Of a stretch of 64,000 nt of DNA, positions 63,345 to 64,000 are shown piece after piece. A program made the translations under genes and the position numbers. Within the stretch, counting starts at the first letter, position 1, and every line of letters begins with the position of its first letter. The DNA is taken from NCBI RefSeq assembly GCF_002950945.1, contig NZ_CP012673.1:1922001-1986000 (forward strand), given 5' to 3'. Below the pieces are notes generated by a model. The model did not search any database and was not told where the DNA came from. It saw only the letters and a list, made by a program, of their open reading frames with translations. The stretch comes from Sorangium cellulosum. GTDB lineage: Bacteria > Myxococcota_A > Polyangia > Polyangiales > Polyangiaceae.

Positions 63345-64000
63345 ATGCCCCCCATGACCGGCTCAGAGCTTCACCCCGCGGCGCGCCGCGCCGGCTGCGC
63401 CGCGCTCCTCCTCGGGGCGCTGTCCTCGACCTCGACGGTCGCCTCTGCCGCGCAGAGCGGCGTCTCCCTCGCGCTCCCCCACGCGCCGGGCCAGCAGGCG
63501 CTCGCCGTCCGGATCGACGCCCGCGGGATCACCGCCCGCGCCTGCCCCACGGCCGCCGCGTGCGCGGTCGACGGCGGCGCGGCGGTCGCCGTGCCCGACG
63601 ACGTCGCGCCGCTGCTCGGCGGCGCGCGCGCGGCGGCGATCACGCTGGCCGACGGCAAGCGCCTCGCGATGATCGAGGCGCCGGCGCCCGGCGCGGCGCC
63701 GGCGTCGAGCGAGTCGCGGCGGGCGGCGGCGGTGACCTCGGGCGGGACGTGGGTGATGCTGCTCGCCGCGCCGCTCGCGGGGAAGGGGACGGCGCCGGTC
63801 GTGCTCTGGAGCGGCTGGACCGGCGTCGCGAGCGGGGAGCACGGCGAGGGGCGGAGCGACGTGGTCGTCGTGGAGCCGCTCGCGAGCGGCAGCCGCGTGC
63901 TCGTCGGGCACCGGCGCGAGGACGTCACGATCTGCGGGCGGCCGGCGCTGGTCGGCGCGCAGGAGGTCGACCCGCGGACGATGGCGCTCGTGAAGGGCGC
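63345..64000 (+). CDS. Secreted hypothetical protein, N-terminal part (cut by window edge)
   Basis: The frame from ATG 63345 (ATG 63354 also possible) is open to the right edge, giving 218 residues. The signal peptide is CAALLLGALSSTSTVASAAQ. The mature part is Ala/Gly/Val-rich and beta-like: GVSLALPHAPGQQALAVRID, VAVPDDVAPLLGGARAAAIT, MLLAAPLAGKGTAPVVLWSG, EHGEGRSDVVVVEPLASGSR. A Cys in ITARACPTAAACAVDGG may form a disulfide. Composition and order recall the exported proteins of Polyangiales of unknown role. Probably in one operon with the preceding gene (57-base gap). Confidence 0.7.
   Translation, partial: MPPMTGSELHPAARRAGCAALLLGALSSTSTVASAAQSGVSLALPHAPGQQALAVRIDARGITARACPTAAACAVDGGAAVAVPDDVAPLLGGARAAAITLADGKRLAMIEAPAPGAAPASSESRRAAAVTSGGTWVMLLAAPLAGKGTAPVVLWSGWTGVASGEHGEGRSDVVVVEPLASGSRVLVGHRREDVTICGRPALVGAQEVDPRTMALVKG

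Overview
The window is very GC-rich bacterial DNA with dense, long genes and strong third-position GC bias. Several features point to a large-genome myxobacterium, with Sorangium/Polyangiales the best guess. There is a C-terminal sorting tag of the MYXO-CTERM type on a CHAT protein, and a large Ser/Thr kinase fused to an ATPase/TPR region. An FHA-sigma54 activator, a PEGA protein, glycine-rich lipoproteins and many multi-domain sensory proteins are also present. The species call is inference; no rRNA or other phylogenetic marker lies in the window.

Layout. 1-4.4 kb (minus) holds a type VI secretion cargo operon, VgrG - DUF2169 - Rhs; the Rhs gene runs off the left edge. 5.0-6.3 kb has a His-rich lipoprotein and a small hypothetical protein. 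An IS630-type remnant lies at 6.6-7.0 kb. 7.1-11.4 kb (plus) is a run of a PEGA/TPR protein followed by two paralogous glycine-rich beta-helix lipoproteins, then a DUF805 membrane protein. 12.4-16.8 kb has a surface CHAT-TPR protein divergent from an FHA-sigma54 activator, then a decayed transposase. 18.5-27.3 kb is signalling and periplasm: a PAS-STAS protein, a secreted cyclase-family hydrolase, a lone solute-binding protein, a Cache hybrid histidine kinase and a receiver-STAS protein. 27.3-31.8 kb is mostly decayed DNA: TPR, IS66 and group II intron relics and a chimera of a broken dehydrogenase with a surface-repeat protein. One intact Pro-rich membrane protein lies inside it.

32-38 kb carries small metabolic and regulatory modules: an MTA/SAH deaminase-like amidohydrolase, TetR, LysR divergent from an SDR-DUF1330 pair, and an AlkZ/YcaQ-type putative DNA glycosylase with a repetitive basic tail. 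38.3-47.8 kb (plus) is a second T6SS cargo module: DUF2169, VgrG, DUF2169-pentapeptide fusion, pentapeptide protein, DUF3540 and DUF4150/PAAR-like. It is bounded on the right by an IS66 remnant. 48.3-52.1 kb is the kinase-ATPase-TPR giant, whose end overlaps a convergent lipoprotein. 52.5-57.1 kb holds a Nudix hydrolase, a histone-H1-like-tailed protein, a GNAT, an M28 peptidase with a divergent TetR and a 30-bp operator, and a cupin-haem-oxygenase-like fusion. A MITE-like element with 41-bp perfect inverted repeats follows. 57.4-59.8 kb is housekeeping (mdh, purC, purS). The right end has two cytoplasmic hypothetical proteins and two secreted ones, the last cut by the window edge.

The two T6SS modules contain only spike, adaptor and cargo genes, with no sheath, tube, baseplate or ClpV genes. 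They would depend on an apparatus encoded elsewhere. The most system-like stretches for follow-up are the pentapeptide/DUF2169 island, the CHAT/FHA-sigma54 pair, the cupin-haem-oxygenase-like fusion, the AlkZ-like gene and the MITE-like element.
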